Shown: positions 52,629-61,053 of the stretch, piece by piece
Numbering within the stretch: position 1 is the stretch's first letter
Layout: each line of letters starts with the position of its first letter
Assembly (NCBI RefSeq): GCF_007747795.1
Contig: NZ_CP036275.1
Location: 806,001-870,000 of the forward strand
From: Maioricimonas rarisocia
GTDB lineage: Bacteria > Planctomycetota > Planctomycetia > Planctomycetales > Planctomycetaceae
Direction: 5' to 3'
Length of the DNA: 64,000 nucleotides
Program-made: the position numbers and the translations under genes
Notes under the pieces: generated by a model
Databases searched by the model: none
Told to the model about the DNA's origin: nothing
The model's input: the letters and a program-made list of their open reading frames with translations, nothing else

Positions 52629-53345
52629 CTACTTGTTCTCGCGGACCTGGACCTGAAGCGCGCCGAGCAGGCGGGTGATCAGGTTTTCCTTGTGGCTGAT
52701 CCAGAAGACGTTTTCGAGCACGATGGCGCGGCGTTCACTGCTGGGGTGCAGGATCAGCCGGCCGGAGCCAAGCAGCATGTACTCGAAGACGTCGTTGATC
52801 TCTTTCTCGATCCGCAAGTGCGGCGAGGGGTATCGCTCCAGGTCGCTCAGCACGCCGTGGTGGTGCAGCAGCTCGTTGGGGCGGACCTCCCAGTAATCGA
52901 AGCGGGCATTGATCGCCACGCCGACGAAGATGATCGCCATCACGGTCGAGAACACCAGGTAGAACGTGGCATTTGCCCGGGGATGGATCGATTTGAGCAG
53001 GTCGGTAAACGCCGGCAGCACATCCGGGAAGTTGATGATCACCAGCACCGCCCCTAACACCACCGCGACGCAGACGAAGAATAACGTCAGCGATGTGGCC
53101 CGGGGGAAGTCGAAGGAGAGCACGACCAGGTTCACTGACAGCACGATCAGGAACGTCCATGAAACGACGACGGTGCCGGCGTTCTCGGCAGCACCGGCAA
53201 ACAGCATGAAGATGCCGGCGACCAGCGACACGATGAACGAAGGCCACAGGAACACGATCTTCGGGTACGACCGCAGAATCACACTGTCGATCTGTTTCGA
53301 AGTCGGGGCAGCAGGTGCACTCGGAGCAGTCGTCTCTTCGGACAT
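52629..53345 (-). CDS. Membrane protein with PH-like (bPH) C-terminal domain
   Basis: The protein has 238 residues. The ATG at 53345 follows AAGGA. Four hydrophobic segments span about residues 30-145 (FLWPSFIVSLVAGIFMLFAG, LIVLSVNLVVLS, FFVCVAVVLGAVLVII, FSTVMAIIFVGVAIN). The C-terminal cytoplasmic part, DYWEVRPNELLHHHGVLSDL with ERYPSPHLRI, then RLILHPSSERRAIVLENV, is laid out like bacterial PH domains. No partner gene is adjacent. Function unknown; a membrane-associated scaffold is plausible. Confidence 0.75.
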   Translation of the reverse strand: MSEETTAPSAPAAPTSKQIDSVILRSYPKIVFLWPSFIVSLVAGIFMLFAGAAENAGTVVVSWTFLIVLSVNLVVLSFDFPRATSLTLFFVCVAVVLGAVLVIINFPDVLPAFTDLLKSIHPRANATFYLVFSTVMAIIFVGVAINARFDYWEVRPNELLHHHGVLSDLERYPSPHLRIEKEINDVFEYMLLGSGRLILHPSSERRAIVLENVFWISHKENLITRLLGALQVQVRENK

Positions 53346-53542
53346 CTCAGCAGATCCTTGTTCGCGACAGGAAGCCACGCACTCAACAACGGACCGGACG
53401 GCGCTCCGGATCAGTCATTCCCGCCAGATTCATGGGGAAGGAGGGGCGTCCGAAAGCAAGTACGGGCCGGATCGTTCAGGGTATGCCGCACTGTCTCGCA
53501 ACGGCCCGGTCGCGTCAATTCCGAATGACGATTCCCGCTGCC

Positions 53543-55012
53543 TCACGCCAGAATGTCCCGGACGACGTGGCCGTGCACATCGGTGAGGCGGAACGATCGC
53601 CCCTGGTACGTGAACGTCAGTCGTTCGTGATCCAGGCCCAGCAGGTGCAGGATCGTCGCCTGCAGATCGTGAATGTGGACGGGGTTCTCCGTGACGTGGA
53701 AACCGAGCTCGTCCGTCGCTCCCCAGGTCATTCCCGGGCGGATTCCACCGCCGGCCATCCACATCGTGAAGGCCTGGGGGTGGTGATCGCGTCCCAGTTT
53801 GCGGCCCAGTGCCGGATTGCTCTCGACCATCGGCGTGCGGCCGAATTCACCTCCCCAGATGACGAGCGTCTCGTCGAGCAGGCCCCGCTGCTTGAGATCG
53901 GCCACCAGGGCCGCAGAAGCCTGGTCGGTGGCTCCGCAGTTTCGGCGGGAGTTGCCTTCGACGTTCGAGTGGGCGTCCCAGCCTTCGTGATAGATGTTGA
54001 TGAATCGCACGCCCCGTTCGACCATCCGCCGGGCCAGCAGGCAGGCGCGGGCGAAATCCGGCTTGTCGGGATCGCAGCCGTACTTCTCCAGCGTCTCGGG
54101 GGTCTCGCTGCGCAGATCCATCAGTTCCGGTGCCGACGATTGCAGCCGAAACGCCATCTCATAGGCACTGATGCGCGTGGCAATCTCGGGGTCGCCGTCC
54201 ACTTCGAGCCGTCGCCGGTTCAGGTTCTCGATCAGATCGAGCGACTCCCGCTGCACAGTCGGGTCGATTCCCTCGGGGCTGGAGACGTTAAGGATCGGGT
54301 CTCCCTGGTTGCGGAACCGGACGCCGGTGTAGACGCTCGGCAGGAAGCCGCTCGACCAGTTTGCCGCCCCGCCGCTGATTCCGCTGCCGGTCGACATCAC
54401 GACGAACGACGGCAGGTCGTGCGCCTCGGCTCCAAGTCCGTAGGTGACCCACGAGCCGATACTGGGCCGGCCGGGCTGGGCGAAACCGGTGTTCAGGAAG
54501 ATCTGCGCCGGCGCGTGGTTGAACTGATCGGTCCGGACCGATTTGATCAGACAGATGTCATCAACGACGTTCGCCAGATGCGGCAGGACTTCCGACAGTT
54601 CGGCACCGGACTCACCGTGCCGCGAGAACTGGAATCGGGGCCCGAGTGCGGCGGCATCGGGACGGATGAACGCATACCGCTGCCCGCCAATCACTTCCGG
54701 AGGGATCGGGCGGCCCTCGAGTTCGGCCAGTTTCGGCTTGTGGTCGAACAGGTCCAGTTGGCTGGGGGCACCGGCCATGAACAGGTGAATGACCGCTTTG
54801 GCCTTCGCCGGATAGTGGGGCTGGCGCACGGCCATCGGCTCGTCCGGCAACTCCGACGCCAATGCACCGCGAGTCGCTGCCCCGCTCAGCAGCGAGGCCA
54901 GGGCGATTTTGCCGACGCCGACGCCGCATTCGCGAAAGAAGTGCCGCCGGGCGACTGCCGGCCCTGGTTCTGCGGTGTCCATGTTGTCTCTGTGGATCGG
55001 AAGCTCTCGCAT
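53543..55012 (-). CDS. DUF1501 protein, Tat-exported
   Basis: The protein has 489 residues. The leader ARRHFFRECGVGVGKIALAS is Tat-like, near residue 21. Core blocks: AVIHLFMAGAPSQLDLFDHK, ICLIKSVRTDQFNHAPAQIF and LVIWGGEFGRTPMVESN, then LGRDHHPQAFTMWMAGGG. The ATG at 55012 has GGAGG about 10 bases upstream; 54982 is an alternative. The frame remains open to 56491 antisense to metX, which is shadow. It is divergent from metX. Activity unknown. Confidence 0.93.
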   Translation of the reverse strand: MRELPIHRDNMDTAEPGPAVARRHFFRECGVGVGKIALASLLSGAATRGALASELPDEPMAVRQPHYPAKAKAVIHLFMAGAPSQLDLFDHKPKLAELEGRPIPPEVIGGQRYAFIRPDAAALGPRFQFSRHGESGAELSEVLPHLANVVDDICLIKSVRTDQFNHAPAQIFLNTGFAQPGRPSIGSWVTYGLGAEAHDLPSFVVMSTGSGISGGAANWSSGFLPSVYTGVRFRNQGDPILNVSSPEGIDPTVQRESLDLIENLNRRRLEVDGDPEIATRISAYEMAFRLQSSAPELMDLRSETPETLEKYGCDPDKPDFARACLLARRMVERGVRFINIYHEGWDAHSNVEGNSRRNCGATDQASAALVADLKQRGLLDETLVIWGGEFGRTPMVESNPALGRKLGRDHHPQAFTMWMAGGGIRPGMTWGATDELGFHVTENPVHIHDLQATILHLLGLDHERLTFTYQGRSFRLTDVHGHVVRDILA

Positions 55013-55303
55013 TGCCGATCGGTCCTCCGGTAAGAAGCGCTGATCCTTATCAGTCGTAACCGATGCATACTTCGGGAGTAAAGGCCCAGCGTCGGCCGTG
55101 GTGCGGGCGGCTCCGCCGCCTGGGGGCATCTGCTCGAATTCCGAGGCGGCGCGGACTAGAATGGAGCACTTCCGGTTCGACGGACCCGCCCCTGCTGTTA
55201 CGCAACCACACTGACAGTAGAACCAGCATTCCCGGGGAATCAGTCGGGCCACGTGCCCCCTACGCGTGACAGAACTCCGCTGAGTCCCATTGACGGCTCG
55301 CGA

Positions 55304-56494
55304 ATGGCTACAGACATCGAACATACACCTGAGACAGATCCCCGGTCGGTCGGCCTGGTGGAGAAGCAGAGCGTCACGCTCTTTCATCCACCGCACGAAC
55401 TGACTCTCGAAGGGGACAAGTCGCTCGGTCCGATTACGATCGCCTACGAGACGTACGGGCAGCTCAACGAGGCCCGCGACAACGCCATCTTTATCTGCCA
55501 TGCGTTGACCGGTGATGCTCACGTCGCTGGTCGTCGCCGCCCTGAAGACCGCAAGCCGGGCTGGTGGGATGCGTTTGTCGGTCCCGGCAAGGGCATCGAC
55601 ACCTCGAAGTACTTCGTCATCTGTGCCAACGTGCTGGGGGGATGTCAGGGGACGACCGGGCCGACCAGTCCCAACCCGGCGACAGGAGCCCCGTACGGCA
55701 TCAATTTCCCGTTTCTCACCATCGCCGACATCGTCCGGGTTCACAAAGCCCTCATCGACTATCTCGGCATCGACAGGTTGCTGGGAGTCGTCGGCGGGAG
55801 CCTGGGAGGGATGCAGGTTCTCGAATGGGCGGCCCGTTATCCCGACAGCATCCGGTCGGCGGTCGTGCTCGCTTCGGGCCCGCGACTGAGTCCGCAGGGG
55901 ATCGCCTTTAATGCAGTCGGACGGCGGGCGATCTTCACCGATCCGCGATTCCGCGACGGAGACTACTACGGACAGGAAGACAAGCCGCAGTTCGGCCTGG
56001 CCCTGGCCCGCATGATCGCGCACATCACGTACCTGTCCGAGAAATCGATTCAGATGAAGTTCGGTCGCAAGCTGCAGCACAGCGACGAGCTGACCTACGA
56101 CCTGCAGCGGGAAACCGAGTTCCAGATCGAGAGCTACCTGCACTATCAGGGAAAGCGGTTCGTCGAACGCTTTGACGCCAACAGCTACCTGCTGCTGACC
56201 CGGGCGATGGATTACTTCGACCTCGAAGAAGCCCACGGCCCGATGCGCGAGTCGCTCGCCCGGACCGATGCCCGCTTCCTTGTCGTCTCGTACACGACCG
56301 ACTGGCTCTTCCCCACCGGGCAGAGCCGCGAGATTGTCAGTGCGCTGCTCGATGCCCGTCGCGACGTGACGTTTCTGGAACTGGACAGCCCGCACGGGCA
56401 CGACGCGTTTCTGATCGAGTCGGAACTGCCGATGCTGCACGATGTCGTCAGCCCGTTTTTCGACGTGACCTACGCCAGCCACGCGAGACACTGA
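55304..56494 (+). CDS. metX: Homoserine O-acetyltransferase
   Basis: The protein has 396 residues and an alpha/beta-hydrolase fold. The family signature CQGTTGPTSPNPATG lies at about residues 114-128. The nucleophile is Ser166 in GVVGGSLGGMQVLEWA; Asp333 (TTDWLFP) and His366 (PHGHDAFL) complete the triad. It acylates homoserine with acetyl-CoA in methionine synthesis; acyl-donor and homoserine/serine specificity cannot be settled by eye. The ATG at 55304 lacks a strong ribosome-binding site. metW follows after 5 bases. No methionine-responsive riboswitch was recognised upstream. Confidence 0.92.
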   Translation: MATDIEHTPETDPRSVGLVEKQSVTLFHPPHELTLEGDKSLGPITIAYETYGQLNEARDNAIFICHALTGDAHVAGRRRPEDRKPGWWDAFVGPGKGIDTSKYFVICANVLGGCQGTTGPTSPNPATGAPYGINFPFLTIADIVRVHKALIDYLGIDRLLGVVGGSLGGMQVLEWAARYPDSIRSAVVLASGPRLSPQGIAFNAVGRRAIFTDPRFRDGDYYGQEDKPQFGLALARMIAHITYLSEKSIQMKFGRKLQHSDELTYDLQRETEFQIESYLHYQGKRFVERFDANSYLLLTRAMDYFDLEEAHGPMRESLARTDARFLVVSYTTDWLFPTGQSREIVSALLDARRDVTFLELDSPHGHDAFLIESELPMLHDVVSPFFDVTYASHARH

Positions 56495-56499
56495 TCGTC

Positions 56500-57129
56500 A
56501 TGTGCGCCAAACGTCTTCATATGCCCGATCCGCTCGACATCCTTACGGATGCGCTGATCATGTCGCACATCGAGCGCGGCAGCCGTGTCATCGACCTGGG
56601 CTGCGGCGACGGGCGACTCCTCAACCGGCTCAAGGTCGAGCATGACTGCAGCGTGCTCGGGGTCGAACTGGACTACAAGCAGTTCGTGGCCTGTGTCAGT
56701 CGCGGCGTTCCCGTGCTGCAGGCGAACCTGAACAAGGGGCTCGAAGACATCCCCAGCGGGTCGTTCGACTTTGCGGTCTTCAGCCAGACGCTGCAGCAGG
56801 TGAACCGGCCGCGTGCGGTTCTCGAAGAGATCCTGCGAATCGCCCGTCGGGCCCTGGTGGTTGTCCCGAATTTCGGCCACTGGAAAGTTCGACTGCAGGT
56901 CGTGCTGCAGGGGAGGGCACCGGTGACCGACTCGCTTCCGTACGAGTGGTTCGAGTCTCCCAACGTCCACTTTTTGACCATGCGGGACTTTCGCGATTTG
57001 GCAATGAGGGGGAATTTCCGGATCGTCAACGAGCTGCCGATCATCGGCAATCGCGCGGTCGGACGGGCATGGCTGCCGAATCTGCGGGCGCATTCGGCCC
57101 TGTACGTGCTGGAACGCTCCGGGGACTGA
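56500..57129 (+). CDS. metW: Methionine biosynthesis protein MetW
   Basis: The protein has 209 residues and a class I methyltransferase fold. Motif I is VIDLGCGDGRLL at about residues 29-40, and FDFAVFSQTLQQVNRPRAVL is the post-motif region. VVVPNFGHWKVRLQ and WFESPNVHFLTMRDFRDL are MetW hallmarks. MetW works with MetX in many proteobacteria and planctomycetes. It is 5 bases after metX and clearly co-transcribed. Confidence 0.93.
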   Translation: MCAKRLHMPDPLDILTDALIMSHIERGSRVIDLGCGDGRLLNRLKVEHDCSVLGVELDYKQFVACVSRGVPVLQANLNKGLEDIPSGSFDFAVFSQTLQQVNRPRAVLEEILRIARRALVVVPNFGHWKVRLQVVLQGRAPVTDSLPYEWFESPNVHFLTMRDFRDLAMRGNFRIVNELPIIGNRAVGRAWLPNLRAHSALYVLERSGD

Positions 57130-57156
57130 CCGCAACGGGCGGGGCGCGCGTATACT
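57126..57156 (+). promoter_or_regulatory. Weak promoter candidate before the TolQ-like operon
   Basis: TATACT at 57151-57156 is a good -10 hexamer. The -35-like CTGACC at 57126-57131 is 19 bases upstream, a little wide. It would drive the 57275-59788 operon. Confidence 0.25.
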
Positions 57157-57274
57157 ATTGCTGCAGGCACTTCCCGACCGCGACGTCTGCGGAACCGCCC
57201 CCGATTCCTTTTTGCCGCCCTGTCATGCGGCAGCACGACCGACGCCCGCACGCCGGACGAACGAGGACCGCCCG

Positions 57275-57952
57275 ATGCCGCTTCAACCGGAATTCACCGG
57301 CGCCCTGGACCAGCTTTCGGCTCTGTCCACGGTCGTCATCGCCAGTGCGTGTGCCGTGCACCTGTTCGTCTTTCTCATTCTCTGGCTGTGGGCACGACGC
57401 GACCTCCGGCACATTGCCTCGTCGCTGTTCGACTTTACCCGAGGGCTGACGCAGCAGAGCGTGCTCGGTTCAACGGCGCATCTCTCCGACCAGGTGGATG
57501 CCTTTCTCGCTGACGTCGACGACGTGCTTGACGATCCGTCCCGCGAAGAGGATCGCAAGACGCTTGTTGCCCGAATGAACATCCTCGACGAGAAACGCCG
57601 CTACCTGCACTCGATGTTCTTCGAGACCGTCTACAACATGGCCCGCACGATGATCGAGGCGTACCCGCTCGCCGGAGTGCTGGGGACGATTCTGGCGATC
57701 GGGGCGGCCTTGCAGGTGGATGCCGGGGCCGCCGGTGGGACGTCGGTCAGTACGATCGTCAGCCGGTTTGGTGACGCCATCTGGTCGACGTTCGCGGGAC
57801 TGATCGCCGCCATCATCCTGATGTTCGCCAACAGCTTTCTCGAGACGTCATTCGGCCGCCTGGCCGAGAACCGCGAGCATGTCCGCCACACGGTCGCGCG
57901 GGCCAAGCGGGAACTTTCCTTCCGCCGCAAGAGCGGAGGTGCGGAGGAATGA
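57275..57952 (+). CDS. MotA/TolQ/ExbB-like proton channel protein
   Basis: The protein has 225 residues with three TM segments: about 20-40 (VVIASACAVHLFVFLILWLW), 128-144 (YPLAGVLGTILAIGAAL) and 172-190 (FAGLIAAIILMFANSF). The order, a large cytoplasmic loop between TM1 and TM2, then PLAGVLGTILAIG and DAIWSTFAGLIAA, matches the MotA/TolQ/ExbB family. The ATG at 57275 was chosen because TM1 follows directly. Its stop overlaps the next gene by 4 bases. It is an inner-membrane motor subunit by inference. Confidence 0.85.
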   Translation: MPLQPEFTGALDQLSALSTVVIASACAVHLFVFLILWLWARRDLRHIASSLFDFTRGLTQQSVLGSTAHLSDQVDAFLADVDDVLDDPSREEDRKTLVARMNILDEKRRYLHSMFFETVYNMARTMIEAYPLAGVLGTILAIGAALQVDAGAAGGTSVSTIVSRFGDAIWSTFAGLIAAIILMFANSFLETSFGRLAENREHVRHTVARAKRELSFRRKSGGAEE

Positions 57953-58764
57953 AGCGCCCGTCACGGAAGATCGCTTTGCATCTGACGCCACTGCTCGACC
58001 TGCTGCTGATCGTCATCTTCGCTCAGTACATGGAGGTCCGGCAGCAGGAGACATCGACGCTGCAGGCGGCCGAGGCGGCTGCCGAGAGCCGCGAAGAAGC
58101 GGTCACCCGCCTGGCGAATCTGCAGGAAATGCACGAACTCGCCAGCGGCGAACTGGCGCGGGCCCAGCAGCAGGCGGTCGAGCTGAGCATGCGCAACGCT
58201 CAGCTTCGCGAGGAGGCGATGCGAACCGAGCAGGCCCTCGAGCAGGTGCGGGCCCAGCAGCGGGTCGTTGGTGAACTGCTGACCGAGCTCTATGCCATTC
58301 CCCAGGAAGACGTCGAGCGGATTCTCGACCCCACCCGCGAACCGCCGATTGCCGATTCCCCCGAGGCACAGGAGCGGCTTCGACAGCGGTTTCGCGAAAT
58401 GGCCGAGCAGGACTCAGGCCGCATGATCATGCACCTGCTGTCTTATGAGGAGATCCGCAAGCGTTGCGACGTCTGGAAGCTGCACATCGACGAGAACAAC
58501 GTCGCGACGCTCGATACCGGCTCGCGGACGTTCCGCTTTCGCGTCGTGCCCGAGCAGTTCGAAGATCACGTTTTCGGGCTGTACAAGTCGCTGCCGCAGC
58601 CCAAGGGGCTGGTCATCATCCTCTACACCTACGATCGGGACACGCGGGTAAGCATCACCGAGACGATCGGGCAGGCTCTGCAGGATCTTGTCGGCCGCAT
58701 GCGGGAGGATTCCGGCAATCGCACGCGATTCGAGTATGCCGATCTGGGCATTCGTCCCGAGTAG
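57949..58764 (+). CDS. ExbD/TolR-like protein with coiled coil and C-terminal domain
   Basis: The protein has 271 residues. A single N-terminal TM holds an acidic residue at the expected place (HLTPLLDLLLIVIFAQY, Asp17), as in ExbD/TolR/MotB. A coiled coil spans about residues 35-110 (QAAEAAAESREEAV, MRNAQLREEAMRTEQALEQV). The C-terminal half (IRKRCDVWKLHIDENNVATL and GLVIILYTYDRDTRVSI) is a periplasmic domain of unknown fold. The start overlaps the TolQ-like gene by ATGA. It should pair with the channel protein. Confidence 0.8.
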   Translation: MKRPSRKIALHLTPLLDLLLIVIFAQYMEVRQQETSTLQAAEAAAESREEAVTRLANLQEMHELASGELARAQQQAVELSMRNAQLREEAMRTEQALEQVRAQQRVVGELLTELYAIPQEDVERILDPTREPPIADSPEAQERLRQRFREMAEQDSGRMIMHLLSYEEIRKRCDVWKLHIDENNVATLDTGSRTFRFRVVPEQFEDHVFGLYKSLPQPKGLVIILYTYDRDTRVSITETIGQALQDLVGRMREDSGNRTRFEYADLGIRPE

Positions 58765-58874
58765 TGCTTCGCGCGGCTGGGGACTTCCCCGATCCCGGGT
58801 AGAGTCGCGGCGGGACTTCGTGGATAATGAATCTGAGCCCGGCCGACGGGTCGCATCAAATCCCGGAGACTTCC

Positions 58875-59348
58875 ATGAGAAAGCGGATTGCTGGCGGAGT
58901 GACCCTGGCCGTCGTCGCGGTTGCCATCTGGATCGGCACCCTTTTGAAGGGGCCGGGCGTTGGTGGCGGCACCGGCAGTGATGTTGCGACCGGTCCTCCC
59001 GTCAAGAATGCGAGTGTCTCGGTCAGCACCGGATCCTCCGACCTGATGGGAGATGATGCGGAACCCCGTGCCGAAGAGCCGGCTCCCGCCTCGGACGAGA
59101 AGGTCGCCGTGCTGATCAAAGAGAGCGATTTCCATCTCAAGACCGGCGAGGATGCGTGGGAACCGGTGAGCCTGGCACGCGTGCGTGAACTGACCCAGAA
59201 CGCCCACGGGGACGGCGAGGGAGTGCGCGTAGAGGTCTATCTGCACGAAACCGCCCGCAACGGAGCCCGCAGCGATCTGCTGGAGGCTCTGCAGCAGGAC
59301 GGCGTCCTGAGGGAATCCATCAACCTCATGCCGGGCTTCGTCGAGTGA
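58875..59348 (+). CDS. Single-TM extracytoplasmic protein of the TolQ/TolR-like operon
   Basis: The protein has 157 residues. A TM at about residues 6-24 (AGGVTLAVVAVAIWIGTLL) is followed by a Gly/Ser/Pro-rich linker and a small C-terminal domain (VAVLIKESDFHLKTG, then VRVEVYLHETARNGARSDLL) with no known family. GGAG at 58864-58867 precedes the ATG. The stop overlaps the next gene's GTG. Function unknown. Confidence 0.7.
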   Translation: MRKRIAGGVTLAVVAVAIWIGTLLKGPGVGGGTGSDVATGPPVKNASVSVSTGSSDLMGDDAEPRAEEPAPASDEKVAVLIKESDFHLKTGEDAWEPVSLARVRELTQNAHGDGEGVRVEVYLHETARNGARSDLLEALQQDGVLRESINLMPGFVE

Positions 59349-59788
59349 GCAAATCTTCGGGCCAGACGGGTGCGTTTGTGGTGACGTTCGAGGGGGCCGT
59401 GCGGGAACGCCGTGGATGGTCGCTCGAAGATCTGCTGGCGCTGCCGGCTGAGGACCTCGTGCAGGACATCAGCCGACTGGATTCCCGCCGGGCTGGCACG
59501 GCGGTGAAGATTTCGGCGCTGCTGGATCGGATGGACCTCGAACCGGGGGCGACGCACCTGACGCTGCATTCGTCGTCCGACGGTTTCACGGCAACAGTCC
59601 CGATCGAGGCAGTCCGCGCGTCCGGCCTGCTGATCATCGCCTTCGACGGCGAGCCGCTGCCTACCAGAGCGGGCGGCCCCAGTCGGTTCTTCGTGCCTGA
59701 AGCGGCCGCCTGCGGCTCTGCCGAATTGGATGCCTGCAAGAACGTGAAGTTCGTCGACCGGGTGGAAGTGGTGACGGGCGAGGCGTGA
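59345..59788 (+). CDS. Molybdopterin-oxidoreductase-like domain protein, Mo-binding Cys not seen
   Basis: The protein has 147 residues, with a GTG start overlapping the upstream stop. AVKISALLDRMDLEPGATHL, then LHSSSDGFTATVPIEAV and LIIAFDGEPLPTRAGGPSRF match the small SUOX/YedY-type Oxidored_molyb fold. The segment that normally holds the Mo-coordinating Cys (C-x-G/E-x-W) reads QDISRLDSRRAGTAV, so no Cys is at that place; Cys residues occur only near the C-terminus (AACGSAELDACKN). It may be non-catalytic or a binding version of the fold. Confidence 0.72.
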   Translation: MSKSSGQTGAFVVTFEGAVRERRGWSLEDLLALPAEDLVQDISRLDSRRAGTAVKISALLDRMDLEPGATHLTLHSSSDGFTATVPIEAVRASGLLIIAFDGEPLPTRAGGPSRFFVPEAAACGSAELDACKNVKFVDRVEVVTGEA

Positions 59789-59827
59789 GGCTCAAGGGGC
59801 GAGTCCCGAAACACGCGAGACGCGGGG

Positions 59828-59844
59828 GTGGGACTGGTCCCGGC
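59828..59844 (-). repeat. Dispersed repeat family C, copy 3
   Basis: The minus strand reads GCCGGGAC-CA-GTCCCA, 15 bases agreeing with the unit at 46783-46798. Confidence 0.5.
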
Positions 59845-60061
59845 ACGACCTTCACAACGGCGGGACGGCACGCTTTCGCCTCCAGCAGCTGCAGGTCAGG
59901 CACCGCCTGGCGAACACCGGCGCTCGTCTGCAGTGGCGTTCTCCACCTGGCGCAACGTGCCGCAGCCTTGTGGGGCCGGGGGGCATGTTTGCCCTCCAGG
60001 GCACGCTTGCGCGTCGGGTAACGATCGTACTGCCGGCTCGACCTGCGGAGTGACCAGGTGG

Positions 60062-60081
60062 GGCAGGCATTCCGGCCTGCC
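60062..60081 (+). repeat. Palindromic hairpin
   Basis: A perfect 7-bp stem GGCAGGC/GCCTGCC has a 6-base loop; flanking CCAGG and CCTGG may extend it. Confidence 0.5.
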
Positions 60082-60337
60082 TGGATCGGCGTGAGGACGG
60101 GTGGCTGGCGGTCGGAGCGCAGCGACGCACCCAGCTGAATCGGGAGCCCCCGCCAGCTCACCAGCCGGTGCCGGATTCTGGCCCTGATTGCTCGCCTCTC
60201 AAGACTGTTGGCTCACGCCTCCCGAAACACTTGCCGCGTCGAGCGAATCTGATAAGATTTGCGATCCCGCGGGGACGGCAGGCGTCCGGCAGTGGTTGGC
60301 CAGCCGCAAGCTCTTGCGGGGTGATGGTTTACAACAT

Positions 60338-60411
60338 GGCGGTGTAGCTCAGCTGGTTAGAGCAGCGGAATCATAATCCGCGTGTCGGGGGTTCGAGTCC
60401 CTCCACCGCTA
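60338..60411 (+). tRNA. tRNA-Met (anticodon CAT)
   Basis: The 74-base cloverleaf folds well: acceptor GGCGGTG pairs with CACCGCT (one G-U at 1:72), D-arm GCTC/GAGC, anticodon stem GCGGA/TCCGC with loop ATCATAA (anticodon CAT) and T-arm GGGGG/TCCC with GTTCGAG. The 3' CCA is not encoded. It is not an initiator: positions 1:72 pair and the anticodon stem lacks the GGG/CCC triplets. An isoleucine tRNA with lysidine-modified CAT cannot be excluded. Confidence 0.92.
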
Positions 60412-60456
60412 CTTCCGGCGTCCCGGTCTGAATTGCGGGATGTGCCGATGATCCGA

Positions 60457-60482
60457 CCCCGGCCCGCGCCGGGGTTTTGTTT
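60457..60482 (+). terminator. Intrinsic terminator of the tRNA gene
   Basis: CCCCGGC, loop CCGC, then GCCGGGG forms a perfect 7-bp stem followed by TTTTGTTT, 45 bases after the tRNA end. Confidence 0.85.
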
Positions 60483-60565
60483 GCGCGGTGGGGCGACTGT
60501 CACACGCAACCTCCCGCCAGCTTCGCCGGCGCCGGTCTGAGGTCCCGTGTTACCCGAGATACCGG

Positions 60566-60919
60566 TCACTCGCCTGTGCTTCGCGCGGGCATCTCCCCTC
60601 GACGCCCGCCAAACTCCTCCTGCAGCCGCCCCACCTGGTCCAGGATCTCCACGAACCGGCGGCCGAATGGTGTCAGGTGGTACTCCACACGCGGCGGAAC
60701 TTCCGGCCAGGACGTCTTCTCGAGAATCCCGAATCGGACCAGCTTCACCAGCCGCTCGTTCAGCACTTTCGTCGTCAGGCCCGCGGCGGTCCGTTCCAGC
60801 TGGCCGGGGCGGTGCGTGCCGCCGTGGATCTGCTCCAGGACGTGCAGTGTCCACTTGCAGCCGATGCACTTCTCGAAGATCTCGTGCACGTCCGGATGCG
60901 TGCCGTTGCCTGTCGTCAT
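60566..60919 (-). CDS. HxlR family transcriptional regulator
   Basis: The protein has 117 residues. CIGCKWTLHVLEQIHGG, RPGQLERTAAGLTTKVLNER and KLVRFGILEKTSWPEVPPR with VEYHLTPFGRRFVEIL fit the HxlR winged helix. Cys18 and Cys21 (KCIGCKW) may sense redox or electrophiles as in related regulators. It is divergent from a CPVC thioredoxin-fold gene with 134 bases between, which it may control. Confidence 0.88.
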   Translation of the reverse strand: MTTGNGTHPDVHEIFEKCIGCKWTLHVLEQIHGGTHRPGQLERTAAGLTTKVLNERLVKLVRFGILEKTSWPEVPPRVEYHLTPFGRRFVEILDQVGRLQEEFGGRRGEMPARSTGE

Positions 60920-61053
60920 GCCAATCCTTACCAGATGGTTCCTGCCTGACAGAAAAGTGCGTGGTTGAGCGGCCCGGCCCGTCGCCGGAAAGATCGGGCA
61001 GCTGCCGCATGGTGCGGCGGCAACACCTGACCCTCCTGCGAGGAAACTGGACC

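Larger units (their letters stand above)
59789..60337. other. Intergenic region, 549 bp, between the operon and tRNA
   Basis: No gene was recognised. It holds an inverted family C palindrome at 59828-59844, a short palindrome GCCCT-CC-AGGGC at 59991-60002 and a hairpin at 60062-60081. The last stretch before 60338 should contain the tRNA promoter. Confidence 0.5.

Noticed and set aside
55013-55303. SAM riboswitch upstream of metX
   Set aside because: I could find no conserved SAM riboswitch core; only a short GC hairpin at 55106-55120 is present.
53543-56491. Extension of the DUF1501 frame to 982 residues
   Set aside because: The upstream 490 codons lie antisense to metX. The Tat leader and start at 55012 define the true N-terminus.
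59789-60411. tRNA as an integration (attachment) site
   Set aside because: No integrase, no partial tRNA duplicate and no other phage or plasmid gene in the window.
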